Below, piece by piece: positions 32,602 through 43,831 of a stretch of 64,000 nucleotides of DNA; position 1 is the stretch's first letter; each line of letters opens with the position of its first letter. Source of the DNA: an uncultured Pelagibacteraceae bacterium (GTDB lineage Bacteria; Pseudomonadota; Alphaproteobacteria; Pelagibacterales; Pelagibacteraceae). The stretch spans positions 155,024-219,023 of the forward strand of contig CACNAR010000001.1 in NCBI GenBank assembly GCA_902618485.1. The letters are read 5' to 3'. Below the pieces are notes generated by a model that was not told where the DNA came from, did no database searches, and was given only the letters and a program-made list of their open reading frames with translations. Position numbers and translations under genes: made by a program.

Positions 32602-33111
32602 ATGTCTAAAAAAAAAACTGAAAGAAGAGATTTTTTATTCACAGCCACAGCTGCAGTTGGTGCTGTAGGAGTGGGGGCTACAGTTTGGCCGATGATAGAT
32701 CAAATGAATCCAGACGCTTCAGTTAAGGCTTTAGCCAGCACTGAAGTAGATGTGAGCTCAGTGAACCCAGGAAAAACTATAACAGTTTTGTGGAGAGGTA
32801 AGCCTGTTTTTATAAGAAGAAGAACTCAAGATGAAATTAATGAGGCAAAAGCAGTTAAGTTAAAAGATTTAAAACACCCTGAAAAAGATGAAGATAGAGC
32901 TAAAAATCCAGAGTGGCTTGTGATGCTTGGAGTATGCACGCATTTAGGTTGTGTACCCTTAGACCAAAAAGGCGATTACAACGGTTGGTTCTGCCCGTGC
33001 CATGGATCTCATTACGATATTTCTGGAAGAATTAGAAAAGGACCAGCGCCTACAAACATGGAAATTCCTAAGTATGAATTTGTTAACGCCAATACTATTA
33101 AGATTGGATAA
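32602..33111 (+). CDS. petA: Ubiquinol-cytochrome c reductase Rieske Fe-S subunit
   Basis: TAT-like N-terminus [16 protein letters not shown] and CPCHGSHYD motifs. Confidence 0.97.
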   Translation: MSKKKTERRDFLFTATAAVGAVGVGATVWPMIDQMNPDASVKALASTEVDVSSVNPGKTITVLWRGKPVFIRRRTQDEINEAKAVKLKDLKHPEKDEDRAKNPEWLVMLGVCTHLGCVPLDQKGDYNGWFCPCHGSHYDISGRIRKGPAPTNMEIPKYEFVNANTIKIG

Positions 33112-33116
33112 AAAAT

Positions 33117-34385
33117 ATGAGTGATCACGAATATACACCCAAGTCAAATTTTGGAAAATGGTTTAATGATAGATTACCATTACTAACTTTAGCAAACCAT
33201 TTAACTGACTATCCAACACCTAAGAATTTAAATTATTGGTGGACATTTGGTGGTATTTTAACTTTTTGTTTAGTTACCCAAATAGTTACAGGTTTAGTTC
33301 TTGCTATGCACTATATTGCTCATGCCGATATGGCATTTGATAGTGTGGAACATATAATGCGTGATGTGAATTATGGATGGTTAATAAGATATATTCATGC
33401 AAATGGAGCATCAATGTTTTTTCTAGCTGTCTACATACATATATTTAGATCCCTGTTCTACGGATCTTATAAAGCTCCAAGAGAAATAATCTGGATTATA
33501 GGTATTATTATTTATTTATTGATGATGGCAGCTGCTTTTATGGGTTATGTTCTTCCTTGGGGACAAATGAGTTTTTGGGGAGCGACTGTTATTACAAATT
33601 TGTTTAGCGCGATCCCATTAGTTGGTGAAGGTATTGTAACATGGTTGTGGGGAGGGTATTCTGTTGACAACCCAACATTAACAAGATTCTTTACTCTTCA
33701 TTATTTAATTCCTTTTTTAATTTTAGGTTTAGTTGTTCTTCATATATGGGCATTACATGTTCCAGGTAATAATAATCCGATTGGTATAGACGTTAAAAAA
33801 CCTTCTAAAGATACTGTACCTTTTCATCCCTACATAGTTATAAAGGATGCTTTTGCTTTACTAATGTTCATGATTGTTTTTGCTTTTTTTGTTTTTTATA
33901 CACCAAATATTTTAGGTCATGCAGATAACTATATAGAAGCAAATCCGCTTGTTACACCAGCCCATATTGTTCCCGAATGGTACCTATTGCCATTTTACGC
34001 AATTTTAAGATCAGTGCCTGATAAATTAATGGGTGTAATAGCAATGTTATCAGCTATTTTTATTTTAGCAGCCTTACCTTGGTTGGATACCTCAAAAATA
34101 AGATCAGCAGTATTTAGACCTCTATACAGACAATTTTATTGGATCCTTGTAGCTGATGTTTTAATTTTAGGATACGTAGGAGCAATGCCCGCTGAAGGTT
34201 TATATTTGCTAATTGCTAGAGTAGCGACCGCGTACTATTTTTTACATTTTTTAGTTATTTTACCTATTTTAGGTTATAAGGAGAGAACATTACCAGTTCC
34301 ATTAAGCATTACAGAACCAGTTTTAGGTGGCTCTTCAAACTTAGCAGCCGCCAGAGATGATAGTAGGTTAGAAAAGTTAAAGTGA
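33117..34385 (+). CDS. petB: Cytochrome b
   Basis: [43 protein letters not shown]. Confidence 0.98.
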   Translation: MSDHEYTPKSNFGKWFNDRLPLLTLANHLTDYPTPKNLNYWWTFGGILTFCLVTQIVTGLVLAMHYIAHADMAFDSVEHIMRDVNYGWLIRYIHANGASMFFLAVYIHIFRSLFYGSYKAPREIIWIIGIIIYLLMMAAAFMGYVLPWGQMSFWGATVITNLFSAIPLVGEGIVTWLWGGYSVDNPTLTRFFTLHYLIPFLILGLVVLHIWALHVPGNNNPIGIDVKKPSKDTVPFHPYIVIKDAFALLMFMIVFAFFVFYTPNILGHADNYIEANPLVTPAHIVPEWYLLPFYAILRSVPDKLMGVIAMLSAIFILAALPWLDTSKIRSAVFRPLYRQFYWILVADVLILGYVGAMPAEGLYLLIARVATAYYFLHFLVILPILGYKERTLPVPLSITEPVLGGSSNLAAARDDSRLEKLK

Positions 34386-35161
34386 AAAAATTCTTAAAAT
34401 TATTTTTTTACATCTTCTTTTTAATCCCTTTTTTGCCTCAGGTATATGCTGCAGAAAAGATCGAATACTTGACCACTGATTGGAGTTTCAAAGGTTTATT
34501 TGGTAAGTTTGACCGTTCAGCTTTACAGAGAGGTTACCATGTTTATACTGAAGTATGTTCCTCTTGTCATTCTATGAAATACTTAAGTTATAGAAATTTA
34601 GCCCAAGAAGGGGGTCCCGAATTTACTGAAGCTGAGGCCAAAGCAATCGCGGCTTCTTTTGAGGTAACTGATGGTCCTAATTCTGATGGAGAGATGTTTA
34701 CTAGACCTGGAAAATTGTCAGATAAATTTGTAATGCCTTACGAAAATGTAAAAGCAGCTCAAGCTGCTAATGGGGGAGCTTATCCACCTGATATGTCTGT
34801 ACTAGTTAAAGCGAGGGGGGGTGGAGTAGATTATATTTACTCATTATTGCAAGGGTATGAAGATCCACCACCAGGAGTTACTCTTGATGATGGAGTTTAC
34901 TATAATAAATATATGTACGGAAACAAAATAAAAATGTCCAACCAACTATCCGATGGTTTAATTGAGTATTCAGATGGTACAAAAGCTACTGTTGAACAGA
35001 TGTCAAAAGATGTCACTACTTTTTTAATGTGGGCAGCTGAGCCGCATCTAGAATCCAGACATAAAATGGGATTTAAAGCAATTGTATACTTAATTATTCT
35101 TACGATCTTAGTTTACTTCAGTATGAAAAGAATTTGGTCACGTATTGAAACGAAAGTTTAG
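34382..35161 (+). CDS. petC: Cytochrome c1
   Basis: [16 protein letters not shown] heme motif; C-terminal TM. Confidence 0.97.
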   Translation: MKKFLKLFFYIFFLIPFLPQVYAAEKIEYLTTDWSFKGLFGKFDRSALQRGYHVYTEVCSSCHSMKYLSYRNLAQEGGPEFTEAEAKAIAASFEVTDGPNSDGEMFTRPGKLSDKFVMPYENVKAAQAANGGAYPPDMSVLVKARGGGVDYIYSLLQGYEDPPPGVTLDDGVYYNKYMYGNKIKMSNQLSDGLIEYSDGTKATVEQMSKDVTTFLMWAAEPHLESRHKMGFKAIVYLIILTILVYFSMKRIWSRIETKV

Positions 35162-36211
35162 AATATCTCCATCTTGAACAATATAATCTTTACCTTCTAA
35201 TCTCATTTTACCATTAGTTTTTGAATTCAACCAACCTTCATTACTAATAAAATCATCATATGAAACCGTTTCAGCTCTTATGAATCCTTTTTTAAAATCT
35301 GAATGAATTTCACCTGCTGCCTCTGGCGCAGTACTATTCATCTGAATAGTCCATGCTCTAGTTTCTTCTGGACCAGACGTGAAGTAAGTTTCTAATCCGA
35401 GAATATTATAAGCTTTTTGTATTAATAGGCTTAACCCTGTGCTCTCTAAACCAATCATATCCATATAGTTTTTTCTTTCATCAATGTCTAATTCGTTAAT
35501 TTGATTTTCTGTATCAGCAGATATAACTAATGTGTTTTCTTGGCCGAATTTATCTATAAAGGATTTTGAGTAATTGTTCCCACTCTGAATACTTTTTTCA
35601 TCAACATTACATACAAATATTTTAGGTTTGAGAGATAATAGCCCACTTTGATTTAATAGGTTTTTATCAAATTGGTTTTTTAATATAGAAATATCCTTAT
35701 CATTATTAATACAATCTAAAGCATTCTCAAGAATTTTAATTATTGAATTGTCGACATTTTTTTTATTGTTCTTTTCGAGCCTTTTTTGTATCGACTCAAG
35801 GTCAGCAAGCATCATTTCTGTTTCAATAATTTCTAGATCTCTTACTGGATCTACAGTTGAATTAACGTTTTGTATATCACTAGAGTCGAAGCATCTTATC
35901 ATATGAATGATTGCATCAACTTCTCTTATGTGAGAAAGAAATTTATTTCCAAGACCTTCACCTTTTGAAGCACCTTTGACTAATCCTGCAATATCGACAA
36001 ATGAGATTGTTGTATTAATGACTTTTTTAGATTTGGATATTTTTGCTAAACTATTAAGCCTATTATCAGGTACAGCAACAACGCCTACATTAGGATCAAT
36101 CGTACAAAAGGGAAAATTTGCAGCTTGTGCTTTATTTGAATTTGTTAAAGCATTAAACAATGTAGACTTACCAACATTTGGCAAACCGACTATCCCACAT
36201 TTCAAGCTCAT
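35138..36211 (-). CDS. ychF: Redox-regulated ATPase YchF
   Basis: [46 protein letters not shown]...[17 protein letters not shown]. Confidence 0.97.
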   Translation of the reverse strand: MSLKCGIVGLPNVGKSTLFNALTNSNKAQAANFPFCTIDPNVGVVAVPDNRLNSLAKISKSKKVINTTISFVDIAGLVKGASKGEGLGNKFLSHIREVDAIIHMIRCFDSSDIQNVNSTVDPVRDLEIIETEMMLADLESIQKRLEKNNKKNVDNSIIKILENALDCINNDKDISILKNQFDKNLLNQSGLLSLKPKIFVCNVDEKSIQSGNNYSKSFIDKFGQENTLVISADTENQINELDIDERKNYMDMIGLESTGLSLLIQKAYNILGLETYFTSGPEETRAWTIQMNSTAPEAAGEIHSDFKKGFIRAETVSYDDFISNEGWLNSKTNGKMRLEGKDYIVQDGDILNFRFNT

Positions 36212-36771
36212 TATTTATTATTAACAGTACTTGAGAATAGATCTAATTTTTTTTCTACCAAAATAGTAATTGACTCAGTGATGCTGTCTGAAATTTTTTT
36301 AATGCCGACTGTTTCTTCTTCATCAAAATTTTGTAAAACATAGTCTGCAACTTCAATACCGTTCTTAGGTTTCCCAATACCTATCCTAACCCTTGAGTAA
36401 TCTTTGCCGATGAATTTATCGATTGAGGCAATCCCATTATGACCAGCACTTGACCCACCAAATTTTACTTTAATTTTTCCTAATTCAACATCAAGATCAT
36501 CATGAAAAACTATTACGTCTTCTGCGTCAATTTTAAAATATTCAATTAATTCTCTTATGCAAATTCCTGAATTGTTCATAAATGTTAGTGGCTTAATTGC
36601 ATAGATTTTCTTATCGTTGATGTTTCCAGTTGTAAGAAGACCTTTAAATTTTGGCTTTTGCTTTGAAAGACTAAATTTTTTATTAATGTTGTCTATAATT
36701 TTAAAACCTACGTTATGTCGGTTATTTTCACTATCTGGAGTTGGATTACCTAGACCTACAAACAAAAGCAT
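36211..36771 (-). CDS. pth: Aminoacyl-tRNA hydrolase
   Basis: [55 protein letters not shown]. Confidence 0.96.
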   Translation of the reverse strand: MLLFVGLGNPTPDSENNRHNVGFKIIDNINKKFSLSKQKPKFKGLLTTGNINDKKIYAIKPLTFMNNSGICIRELIEYFKIDAEDVIVFHDDLDVELGKIKVKFGGSSAGHNGIASIDKFIGKDYSRVRIGIGKPKNGIEVADYVLQNFDEEETVGIKKISDSITESITILVEKKLDLFSSTVNNK

Positions 36772-36805
36772 AAATTATTGAGAAGTTATATCCAATTTAA
36801 TTAGA

Positions 36806-37531
36806 TTATTTTTTTTCTTCTGAAGGTTTTTTATCAGCAGTTTTTTTATCATCAGCATCTTTTTTTTCACCTTCAGTCGGTATTTTTTCACCATCAGCTG
36901 CTGCATCTGCTCCTTCTGCTCCCGGTTCACCTTCAGTTGTTTCAGCCTCAGCCGGCTTTTCTGGTTCTTTCATCACTGTCGGTGCCGCTAGAGTTGCGAT
37001 CACAAAATCTCTTCCTTGAATGGTAGGAGTTACATCACTATCTAATTTTACAGAGGAAATTTTAAAACTTTCACCAATATCGACATTATCTAAGTCGATT
37101 GTAATACTTTCAGGAATTTTTTCACTTGGACACTTTAATTCAACTTTTCTTCTAACAACATTTAATACACCCCCTCGTTTAAGGCCTGGAGATTTTTCAT
37201 GATTGATAAAATTTACTGGAACTTCAATTTTAATTTTAACACCAGGTAAAATTCTCAAAAAATCGACATGAGTTGGTTCATCACTTAAGATATGATATTT
37301 TACTTCTCTTGGTAAAACATTTAGATTTTTACTCCCAACATTTAATATTATAATATTAGATAAAAAATTTTCTTTTTCGATTAAATATTTAAGCTTTTTT
37401 TTTGAAATGGAAACTTTTTGATTTTCATCTTTGCCACCATAAACAATACCAGGAACTTCTCCGTTTTTTCTAATAGCGTTTAATTCGCCCTTAGTCTTAT
37501 TATTTCTGATGTTAGCTTCTAATGAATTCAT
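36806..37531 (-). CDS. rplY: 50S ribosomal protein L25/general stress protein Ctc
   Basis: L25 domain plus TL5/CTC C-terminal domain; low-complexity Ala/Glu/Lys tail. Confidence 0.92.
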   Translation of the reverse strand: MNSLEANIRNNKTKGELNAIRKNGEVPGIVYGGKDENQKVSISKKKLKYLIEKENFLSNIIILNVGSKNLNVLPREVKYHILSDEPTHVDFLRILPGVKIKIEVPVNFINHEKSPGLKRGGVLNVVRRKVELKCPSEKIPESITIDLDNVDIGESFKISSVKLDSDVTPTIQGRDFVIATLAAPTVMKEPEKPAEAETTEGEPGAEGADAAADGEKIPTEGEKKDADDKKTADKKPSEEKK

Positions 37532-37574
37532 AAAACAAAGGTTTTTAACTCATGTTGATAAATAATCAAGGTAA

Positions 37575-38507
37575 TTATTTGAATAAATCTGAAACTGAAG
37601 TTGAATTAGAAATTCTTTTGATCGCCTCACCCATCAGGCCTGAAATTGGTAAAACTTCTATATTTTTTACATTTTTTGTTCTCTCGACGTTGTCAATTGT
37701 ATCAGTAATTACCAAATTCTTGATAACTGAATTTTTAATTTTTTTTACTGCGTCTCCACTCAATACTCCATGAGTAATATAAACGAAAACATCTTTAGCA
37801 CCTCTATTTTTTAGTGCTTTAGCTGCATTAACTATAGTTCCACCAGAGTCAATTATATCATCGACAAGAATACAAGTTTTACCTTTAACATCACCAATAA
37901 TATTCATCACTTGAGATTGGCCGGGCTTAGGTCTCCTTTTATCAACTATTGCAAGTCCAACATTTAAAATTTTTCCAAGCGCTCTAGCTCTTTCTGTACC
38001 ACCAACATCTGGTGCAACACAGATTATATTTTTACTTTTAATTTTTTTTTTAATGTGTCGCGCAAATATTGGAGTTGCAAAAAGATTATCTACTGGGATA
38101 TCAAAAAAACCTTGAATCTGACCAGCATGGAGATCAACTGTTACAACTCTGTCTGCCCCAGCTTGAGTAATTAAATTTGAAACAAGCTTTGCTGATATAG
38201 ATGTTCTTGGCACAACTTTTCTATCTTGTCTTGCATAACCAAAATAAGGAATTACAGCAGTTATATTTTTTGCTGATGATCTTTTTAAAGCATCAATACA
38301 TAACAATAATTCCATTAAATTATCATTAGCTGGTGAAGAAATTGATTGAATTATAAAAATGCTATTCCCTCTTATGTTTTCATTTATTTCGATGTAAATT
38401 TCACCATCGGCAAATTTTCTTATACTGGAGTTGACAAGTTTAGATTTTAAATACTTGGAGATATTTTTACTTAGGATTTTATTACTATTTCCAGTTAATA
38501 ATTTCAT
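37575..38507 (-). CDS. prs: Ribose-phosphate pyrophosphokinase
   Basis: [52 protein letters not shown]. Confidence 0.97.
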   Translation of the reverse strand: MKLLTGNSNKILSKNISKYLKSKLVNSSIRKFADGEIYIEINENIRGNSIFIIQSISSPANDNLMELLLCIDALKRSSAKNITAVIPYFGYARQDRKVVPRTSISAKLVSNLITQAGADRVVTVDLHAGQIQGFFDIPVDNLFATPIFARHIKKKIKSKNIICVAPDVGGTERARALGKILNVGLAIVDKRRPKPGQSQVMNIIGDVKGKTCILVDDIIDSGGTIVNAAKALKNRGAKDVFVYITHGVLSGDAVKKIKNSVIKNLVITDTIDNVERTKNVKNIEVLPISGLMGEAIKRISNSTSVSDLFK

Positions 38508-38514
38508 GAAAAGA

Positions 38515-39273
38515 TTAATTAATCATAATTATTGAAATATTTCTACCATAATCATTAAGATTTAATTTTAATGATCTTCTTGCACTAAAAAAATTATTTT
38601 TTTTATCAAACGTATCAATTTTAATCATATCAATTCTATTGATTTTTTGTGATTTAAGTTGAGTTTTGACATAATTTGGTAGGTCAAAATAAATTAATTT
38701 GTTTTTATTTTTGAAGAAAATTTTGTTTTTTTTGTGTTTTTTAATAAATTTTTTTTTAAAGTCGGCTTTTACTTCATAGTTTTTCTGAGTAATTGATGGA
38801 CCAATTGCTCCAATAATATTTTTTGGATTACAGCCTTTTTTAAGCATAAAATTAATGACGTTTTTGATTATGCCTTTATATGCACCTTTCCAACCAGCAT
38901 GTATGGCTGCGATAATTTTTTTTTCATAGTCGTATAATAACACTGGAACGCAATCAGCGGTCAATACAGCTATCGGAAGTTTTTTTTGGCCAGTTATAAT
39001 TGCATCAGCTTTAATCTTTTTTTTTAATTTAGAGTTTTCATTAAGAAAAACTAACTTATTACTATGTACTTGATGAACCAAATAAATATTTTTTGTTTTT
39101 TTTCCTATTTTATTTTTGACAATTTTTAAATTTTTTAAAATGTTGTTTTTGTTATCAAGAGAACCAGTGCCACAATTGAGGCTTTTATATATTCCTTTTG
39201 ATTTACCCCCATTCTTATTAAAAAAACCATGACTTATATTTTTATCTTTTAATAATCTTTGAGAAGTGATCAG
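38515..39273 (-). CDS. pgeF: Polyphenol oxidase/laccase-domain protein (YfiH/PgeF family), non-canonical start
   Basis: [37 protein letters not shown]. Frame stays open upstream through [30 protein letters not shown] to TAG at 39283-39285, with no ATG/GTG/TTG before that conserved block; CTG at 39273 is a candidate start. Confidence 0.75.
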   Translation of the reverse strand: MITSQRLLKDKNISHGFFNKNGGKSKGIYKSLNCGTGSLDNKNNILKNLKIVKNKIGKKTKNIYLVHQVHSNKLVFLNENSKLKKKIKADAIITGQKKLPIAVLTADCVPVLLYDYEKKIIAAIHAGWKGAYKGIIKNVINFMLKKGCNPKNIIGAIGPSITQKNYEVKADFKKKFIKKHKKNKIFFKNKNKLIYFDLPNYVKTQLKSQKINRIDMIKIDTFDKKNNFFSARRSLKLNLNDYGRNISIIMIN

Positions 39274-39274
39274 G

Positions 39275-40318
39275 TCAAAATCCTAAATTAAAATTGTTAT
39301 TTTGATTTTTTATTAACATAACTTTAAACAAATTTCCCATTTGTTTTTCATCTGTTAGTCTTTTTAATCTGTAATAAATATCTGCTTTTTTTAAAAAATT
39401 TTGATTTTTTGCAATCATTTCAGCTCTTTCGTTGATACCCATTTTTGTAAGAAATTCCTTTTGTGTTGTTATACTATGCTTTAATCCGCCCTGTTTTTTG
39501 ATTATTTTTTCAAATAATCGGAAATTAATATTATGCGTGATATCGGAACTTCCAATTTTAGCTAAAACATCTGAATATTTGTGTTTATACAATGCTTGTA
39601 AAGTATTTTTCATTTTATCTTCATTATACCCATAATCTATGATTAAAATTCCTCCAGATCTCACTTTTATTATTTTTGAAATTTGTTTCAGATAATTAAT
39701 ACCAAGCTCTGAATATTCTATAAAATTCTGATTTTTGGATATTTTAAAATTAATCTTTTTTTCATAATTTTTCATATTAATCTTTTTTTCCGAGAAAAAT
39801 GTTGCTTTTTTGTTTAAATTAACAAATTTTTCAAACCATAGATTTCTTTTTTTTTGAAACTGTTTAATTGCAAGTGAATCAAAAAACTCATTTGCAATAA
39901 ATATACTAGGAATTTTTTTAATTTTTTTTAAATCATTTATCCAATTTACATTTGAATTTAATAATTCTTTTTTTTGTATCTTTTTTAAAGTAGGACTTAT
40001 TTCATAAATTACCAACCTGCAGGATTTGAAAAATGTTGGAAACTTTTTAAAACTTTCTACAAGAATTTTCATCATTGCAGCATTTCCTGCTCCAAGTTCG
40101 ATTAAGTTGAATTCTTTTGGTGACCCTATACTTTTCCAAAAACTTACAACCCAAATGGCAATCATTTCAGAAAATAATCTTGATATATTAGGAGCTGTAA
40201 TAAAATCTCCTTTTTTGCCAAATGGGTTTTTTTTTATGTAGTACCCAGATTTTTTATTATATAGAGAGATACTTATAAACTTGTCTAACGGTAGACTAAC
40301 TATTTTGTCTTTTTTCAT
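39275..40318 (-). CDS. SAM-dependent methyltransferase, NDUFAF7/MidA family (DUF185)
   Basis: GDFITAPNISRLFSEMIAIW; NLIELGAGNAAMMKILVE; FIANEFFDSLAIKQF; LIIDYGY. Confidence 0.92.
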   Translation of the reverse strand: MKKDKIVSLPLDKFISISLYNKKSGYYIKKNPFGKKGDFITAPNISRLFSEMIAIWVVSFWKSIGSPKEFNLIELGAGNAAMMKILVESFKKFPTFFKSCRLVIYEISPTLKKIQKKELLNSNVNWINDLKKIKKIPSIFIANEFFDSLAIKQFQKKRNLWFEKFVNLNKKATFFSEKKINMKNYEKKINFKISKNQNFIEYSELGINYLKQISKIIKVRSGGILIIDYGYNEDKMKNTLQALYKHKYSDVLAKIGSSDITHNINFRLFEKIIKKQGGLKHSITTQKEFLTKMGINERAEMIAKNQNFLKKADIYYRLKRLTDEKQMGNLFKVMLIKNQNNNFNLGF

Positions 40319-41078
40319 ATTTAGAGATTAATAAATAACATCCGATTATTAAAAAAAAGATACTTATAAGTTGTCCCATAGTCAGATTGAATAATAAATA
40401 ACCCAGTTGGTCATCAGGAACTCTTAAGAACTCAATTATAAATCTGAAAAAAGAGTAAAAAAATAAAAATATACCAGATATAAAGCCAGGTTTTTTGGCG
40501 AAACTCTTATTTTTAAAATATATTAGAATTAAAAATAGAATTATACCCTCAAAAAATGCTTCATATAACTGAGTGGGATGTCGATACAAATTATCTATTT
40601 GTTTAAATTGGACTGCCCATGCAACATCAGTTTCGACACCATAAAGTTCTGAATTAATAAAATTTGCTATTCTTCCAAAAAAAATACCCATGGGTGCAAC
40701 AAGAGATACAATATCTAAATAACTGAATGAACTTTGAGAATTTTTTTTTGCAAAAAAATAACTTGCAATTATAATCCCTATAACTCCTCCATGAAATGAC
40801 ATACCACCTTGCCAAATTTTGAAAATATCTGATAAATTGTTGATATAAAAATCAAAGTTATAAAATACAACATACCCTAATCTACCACCAATAATTAAAC
40901 CCAAAATTAGGAATGTTAAATAATCATCAAATTTTTCACTTACTTTTGGTTCAGAGATGAAAAATTTTTTACTTACAAACCACCCCAGTAAAATACCAAC
41001 AATATAGGCTAGAGAATACCATCTAATCTCAAAGGAAAAAATTTGAAATGCGACTGGGTCAAAATTATTAATGAACAT
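40296..41078 (-). CDS. lgt: Prolipoprotein diacylglyceryl transferase
   Basis: FEIRWYSLAYIVGILLGW; GGRLGYVVFYN; WQGGMSFHGGVIG; GRIANFINSELYG; start moved to MFINNFDPVAFQ. Confidence 0.95.
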   Translation of the reverse strand: MFINNFDPVAFQIFSFEIRWYSLAYIVGILLGWFVSKKFFISEPKVSEKFDDYLTFLILGLIIGGRLGYVVFYNFDFYINNLSDIFKIWQGGMSFHGGVIGIIIASYFFAKKNSQSSFSYLDIVSLVAPMGIFFGRIANFINSELYGVETDVAWAVQFKQIDNLYRHPTQLYEAFFEGIILFLILIYFKNKSFAKKPGFISGIFLFFYSFFRFIIEFLRVPDDQLGYLLFNLTMGQLISIFFLIIGCYLLISKYEKRQNS

Positions 41079-41128
41079 TTTTATTTTTAAATATAGATTA
41101 TAATTATAATAAGTTATTAGATTAATAT

Positions 41129-41380
41129 ATGAAAAATTCAAAGTTTGTAATTGAAAAACTCGCGAAATTATTTGAACAAGGCTTAGTATCGTCAAAAGAC
41201 ATAGCCAATGAAATTATGACAATTTTAAAATCTAAAAGAGATGAATTGGTTTTTAAACTTAAATTAACTAGTAAAGATGAGTTTGAGATTCTTTTGAAAA
41301 GGGTTGAAACTTTAGAAAAAAAAATTGATAAAATTAAATCAAAAAAAAATATTAAATCTAAACAGGTAAAAAAACTTTAA
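41129..41380 (+). CDS. BMFP / UbiK accessory factor family
   Basis: 83-aa coiled-coil; KDEFEILLKRVETLEKKIDKI C-terminus. Confidence 0.75.
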   Translation: MKNSKFVIEKLAKLFEQGLVSSKDIANEIMTILKSKRDELVFKLKLTSKDEFEILLKRVETLEKKIDKIKSKKNIKSKQVKKL

Positions 41381-42677
41381 CACTCAAACCATTCATTCTA
41401 GATTTATCTAATTTAATATTACCTCCGTGAGATTTTATTATATCTGATGCTATAGATAATCCTAATCCTACACTAGATTTTGAGTCCGCTCTGCCTTTAT
41501 TAATTTTATAAAATGGTTTAAATACATTTTCATATTCAGTTTTTGGAATACCTGGACCATCATCCTCAATTTTGATGAAAAGATTATTGTTATTTTTGTT
41601 TAACTCTATGTTTACTTTTTTTGCATATTTAATTGCGTTATTTAGAAGATTATTTATACAACGAGTGATTAAATTTTTTCTTCCGTTAAAATAAACTCTT
41701 GGCATAAGCTCTAATGAAATATTATCGTTATCATATTTTTCTATAATTTCATTGATCAGATCTGTTAAATTGAACATTTCGTCTTTTTCGGCAAAAGATG
41801 AACTTGTAAATTGAAGATACTCACTTAGCATTTTTTCCATTTCATCGACATCTTCAGTTAATTTTTTTGAAAGTTCTTTATCTTTTATGAAATTTATTTG
41901 CAATTTCATTCTTGTCAGAGGAGTTCTTAAATCGTGACTAATTCCTGATAACATTTCAGATCTTTGATTTAGATGTCTTATTATTCTTTTTCTCATTTTA
42001 TCGAACTCATAACCTGCACGTCTTATCTCTGAAGCACCCGATGGTTTAAATTGATCAATTTCCTCACCCTTACCAAATTTTTCTGCAGCTCTAGCAAGAT
42101 TAGTTATGGGCCTTGTTTGATTTTTTAAAAAAATTAAAGATATTAAAACCATAATCAAAGCTGGAACAGTTATCCAAAGCGCAAATATTCTTGCCGATGA
42201 ACTAGTTACCCTGTCTCTTGGTACAAGAAATTTGACATAACCATTTTCATATTTAATTCTAATATCGATCAACTCTTTATAGTTAGTTGTATCAAACCAA
42301 AAATTATCTAACTTAAACCTAGATTTTAGCTCACGTCTTAAGGTTCGATCTATTGGACTGAACCATCTATCGATATAATTAAAATCAAACTTTTCATCTT
42401 TTACAAATTCAAAATTTAAGTCTTGGTAAATAGAAAAAAGATTACTTATTTCATCTTTATCGTAACTTTCATCTTTATATAATTCAAGAAGTGTGCTCAT
42501 TTCATTTACTAACGCTCTAGTCATACCTTTGGTTGTTTTGATCCATAAACTGTCAAAAAAAACAATTGTTACAACGAGCTGTAACACTAGAACTGGGACC
42601 GCCACAATAAGCAGTGCTCTATAAAATAAGCTTTTTGGAAGAATATTCTTTATAATTTTATTTAATCCATAAAACAT
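41358..42677 (-). CDS. EnvZ-like sensor histidine kinase
   Basis: HAMP; SGISHDLRTPLTRMKLQ H-box; NLLNNAIKYA; IEDDGPGIP; VGLGLSIASDI. Confidence 0.93.
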   Translation of the reverse strand: MFYGLNKIIKNILPKSLFYRALLIVAVPVLVLQLVVTIVFFDSLWIKTTKGMTRALVNEMSTLLELYKDESYDKDEISNLFSIYQDLNFEFVKDEKFDFNYIDRWFSPIDRTLRRELKSRFKLDNFWFDTTNYKELIDIRIKYENGYVKFLVPRDRVTSSSARIFALWITVPALIMVLISLIFLKNQTRPITNLARAAEKFGKGEEIDQFKPSGASEIRRAGYEFDKMRKRIIRHLNQRSEMLSGISHDLRTPLTRMKLQINFIKDKELSKKLTEDVDEMEKMLSEYLQFTSSSFAEKDEMFNLTDLINEIIEKYDNDNISLELMPRVYFNGRKNLITRCINNLLNNAIKYAKKVNIELNKNNNNLFIKIEDDGPGIPKTEYENVFKPFYKINKGRADSKSSVGLGLSIASDIIKSHGGNIKLDKSRMNGLSVKVFLPV

Positions 42678-43335
42678 ACCCAGCTCCTCTCATTGTTTGT
42701 AAAAATTTAGGGTTTTTTGGATCGTCCTCAATTTTTTTTCTCAATCTAGTAATAATTACGTCTATAGATCTTTCTTTATCTAAATTAATTAGTATCCCAA
42801 TATTTTCTCTAGAAAAAGTCTTACCTGGATTATTAATCATTTTTTCTAAAATAATTTTTTCAGTATTATTAATTTTAAATTCCTTATTATTTTTTAGAAT
42901 AATAAGTTTATTAAGATCAATTTTTATTTTATCAAATTCAATAACTCTTTTTTGATTTACTTTTTTTGTTTTATTTAAAATATTTTTAATTCTTAGAATT
43001 AATTCTTTAGGCTCAAAAGGTTTAGGCAAATAATCATCAGCTCCTATCTCTAAACCCTCAACTCTCTCACTTGCCTCACCTTTGGCAGTTAATAAAATAA
43101 TTGGAGTATCTAATTTTTTTTTATTTTCTTGAATAAATTCTAATCCACTCTTACCTGGCATCATTATATCTAATATTATCAAATCAAACTTTATTAATTC
43201 TATTTTTTTCTTAGCATCTTCTGCATTCTCTGCTGTTGATATTAAAAAATTGTTCTCATTTAGATACTTTTTTACCAAAGATCTTATTCCATCATCATCA
43301 TCTACAACCAATATATGAGCAATAAAATTATCCAT
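42658..43335 (-). CDS. petR: OmpR/PetR-type response regulator
   Basis: LVVDDDDGIRSLV; LDIMMPGKSGLEF; LLTAKGEASERVEGLEIGADDYLPKPFEPKELILRI; winged-helix C-terminus. Confidence 0.85.
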   Translation of the reverse strand: MDNFIAHILVVDDDDGIRSLVKKYLNENNFLISTAENAEDAKKKIELIKFDLIILDIMMPGKSGLEFIQENKKKLDTPIILLTAKGEASERVEGLEIGADDYLPKPFEPKELILRIKNILNKTKKVNQKRVIEFDKIKIDLNKLIILKNNKEFKINNTEKIILEKMINNPGKTFSRENIGILINLDKERSIDVIITRLRKKIEDDPKNPKFLQTMRGAGYVLWIK

Positions 43336-43765
43336 TAATGATTTTTTTTAGGACTTTATCAAAATTAATTACTTCTTCAGAGCTTGAATCTAGAAGTGCA
43401 TTATAAATCCTTTTTTTTTGTAGCAAAAATATTTCTTCAAATATTTTTTTGCCTTTTTCATTTAAGTAAACGTGTTTTATTCTTGTATCCATCTCATCTT
43501 TTTTAAAAATAATAATCTCAAGTTTTATTAAATCTTTTAATACCCTATTTAAACTTTGTTTCGTCACTTTTAGTTTCGTAAGTAATTTAGAGATTGAAAT
43601 ACCCTCATACATTGATAATAAATGTATAACTTTTTGATGAGCTAAACCAATTGAGTATTTATCTAGAATTTTCTTAGAGTCTGAAAAGGTTTCTCTGTAG
43701 CCGACAAATAATTTTTCAATCAAATCTTTTAATTGGTCATCTTTTAGATATAAAAGTTCTTTCAT
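43328..43765 (-). CDS. petP: MarR-family regulator (PetP-like)
   Basis: GLAHQKVIHLLSMYEGISISKLLTKLKVTKQSLNRVLKDLI wHTH; overlaps petR by 8 nt. Confidence 0.75.
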   Translation of the reverse strand: MKELLYLKDDQLKDLIEKLFVGYRETFSDSKKILDKYSIGLAHQKVIHLLSMYEGISISKLLTKLKVTKQSLNRVLKDLIKLEIIIFKKDEMDTRIKHVYLNEKGKKIFEEIFLLQKKRIYNALLDSSSEEVINFDKVLKKIING

Positions 43766-43831
43766 TATAGGTAAGTTATATTGACATATTATAGATACAA
43801 AGATATTTTTTAGTAAATAAATATTTCATAC

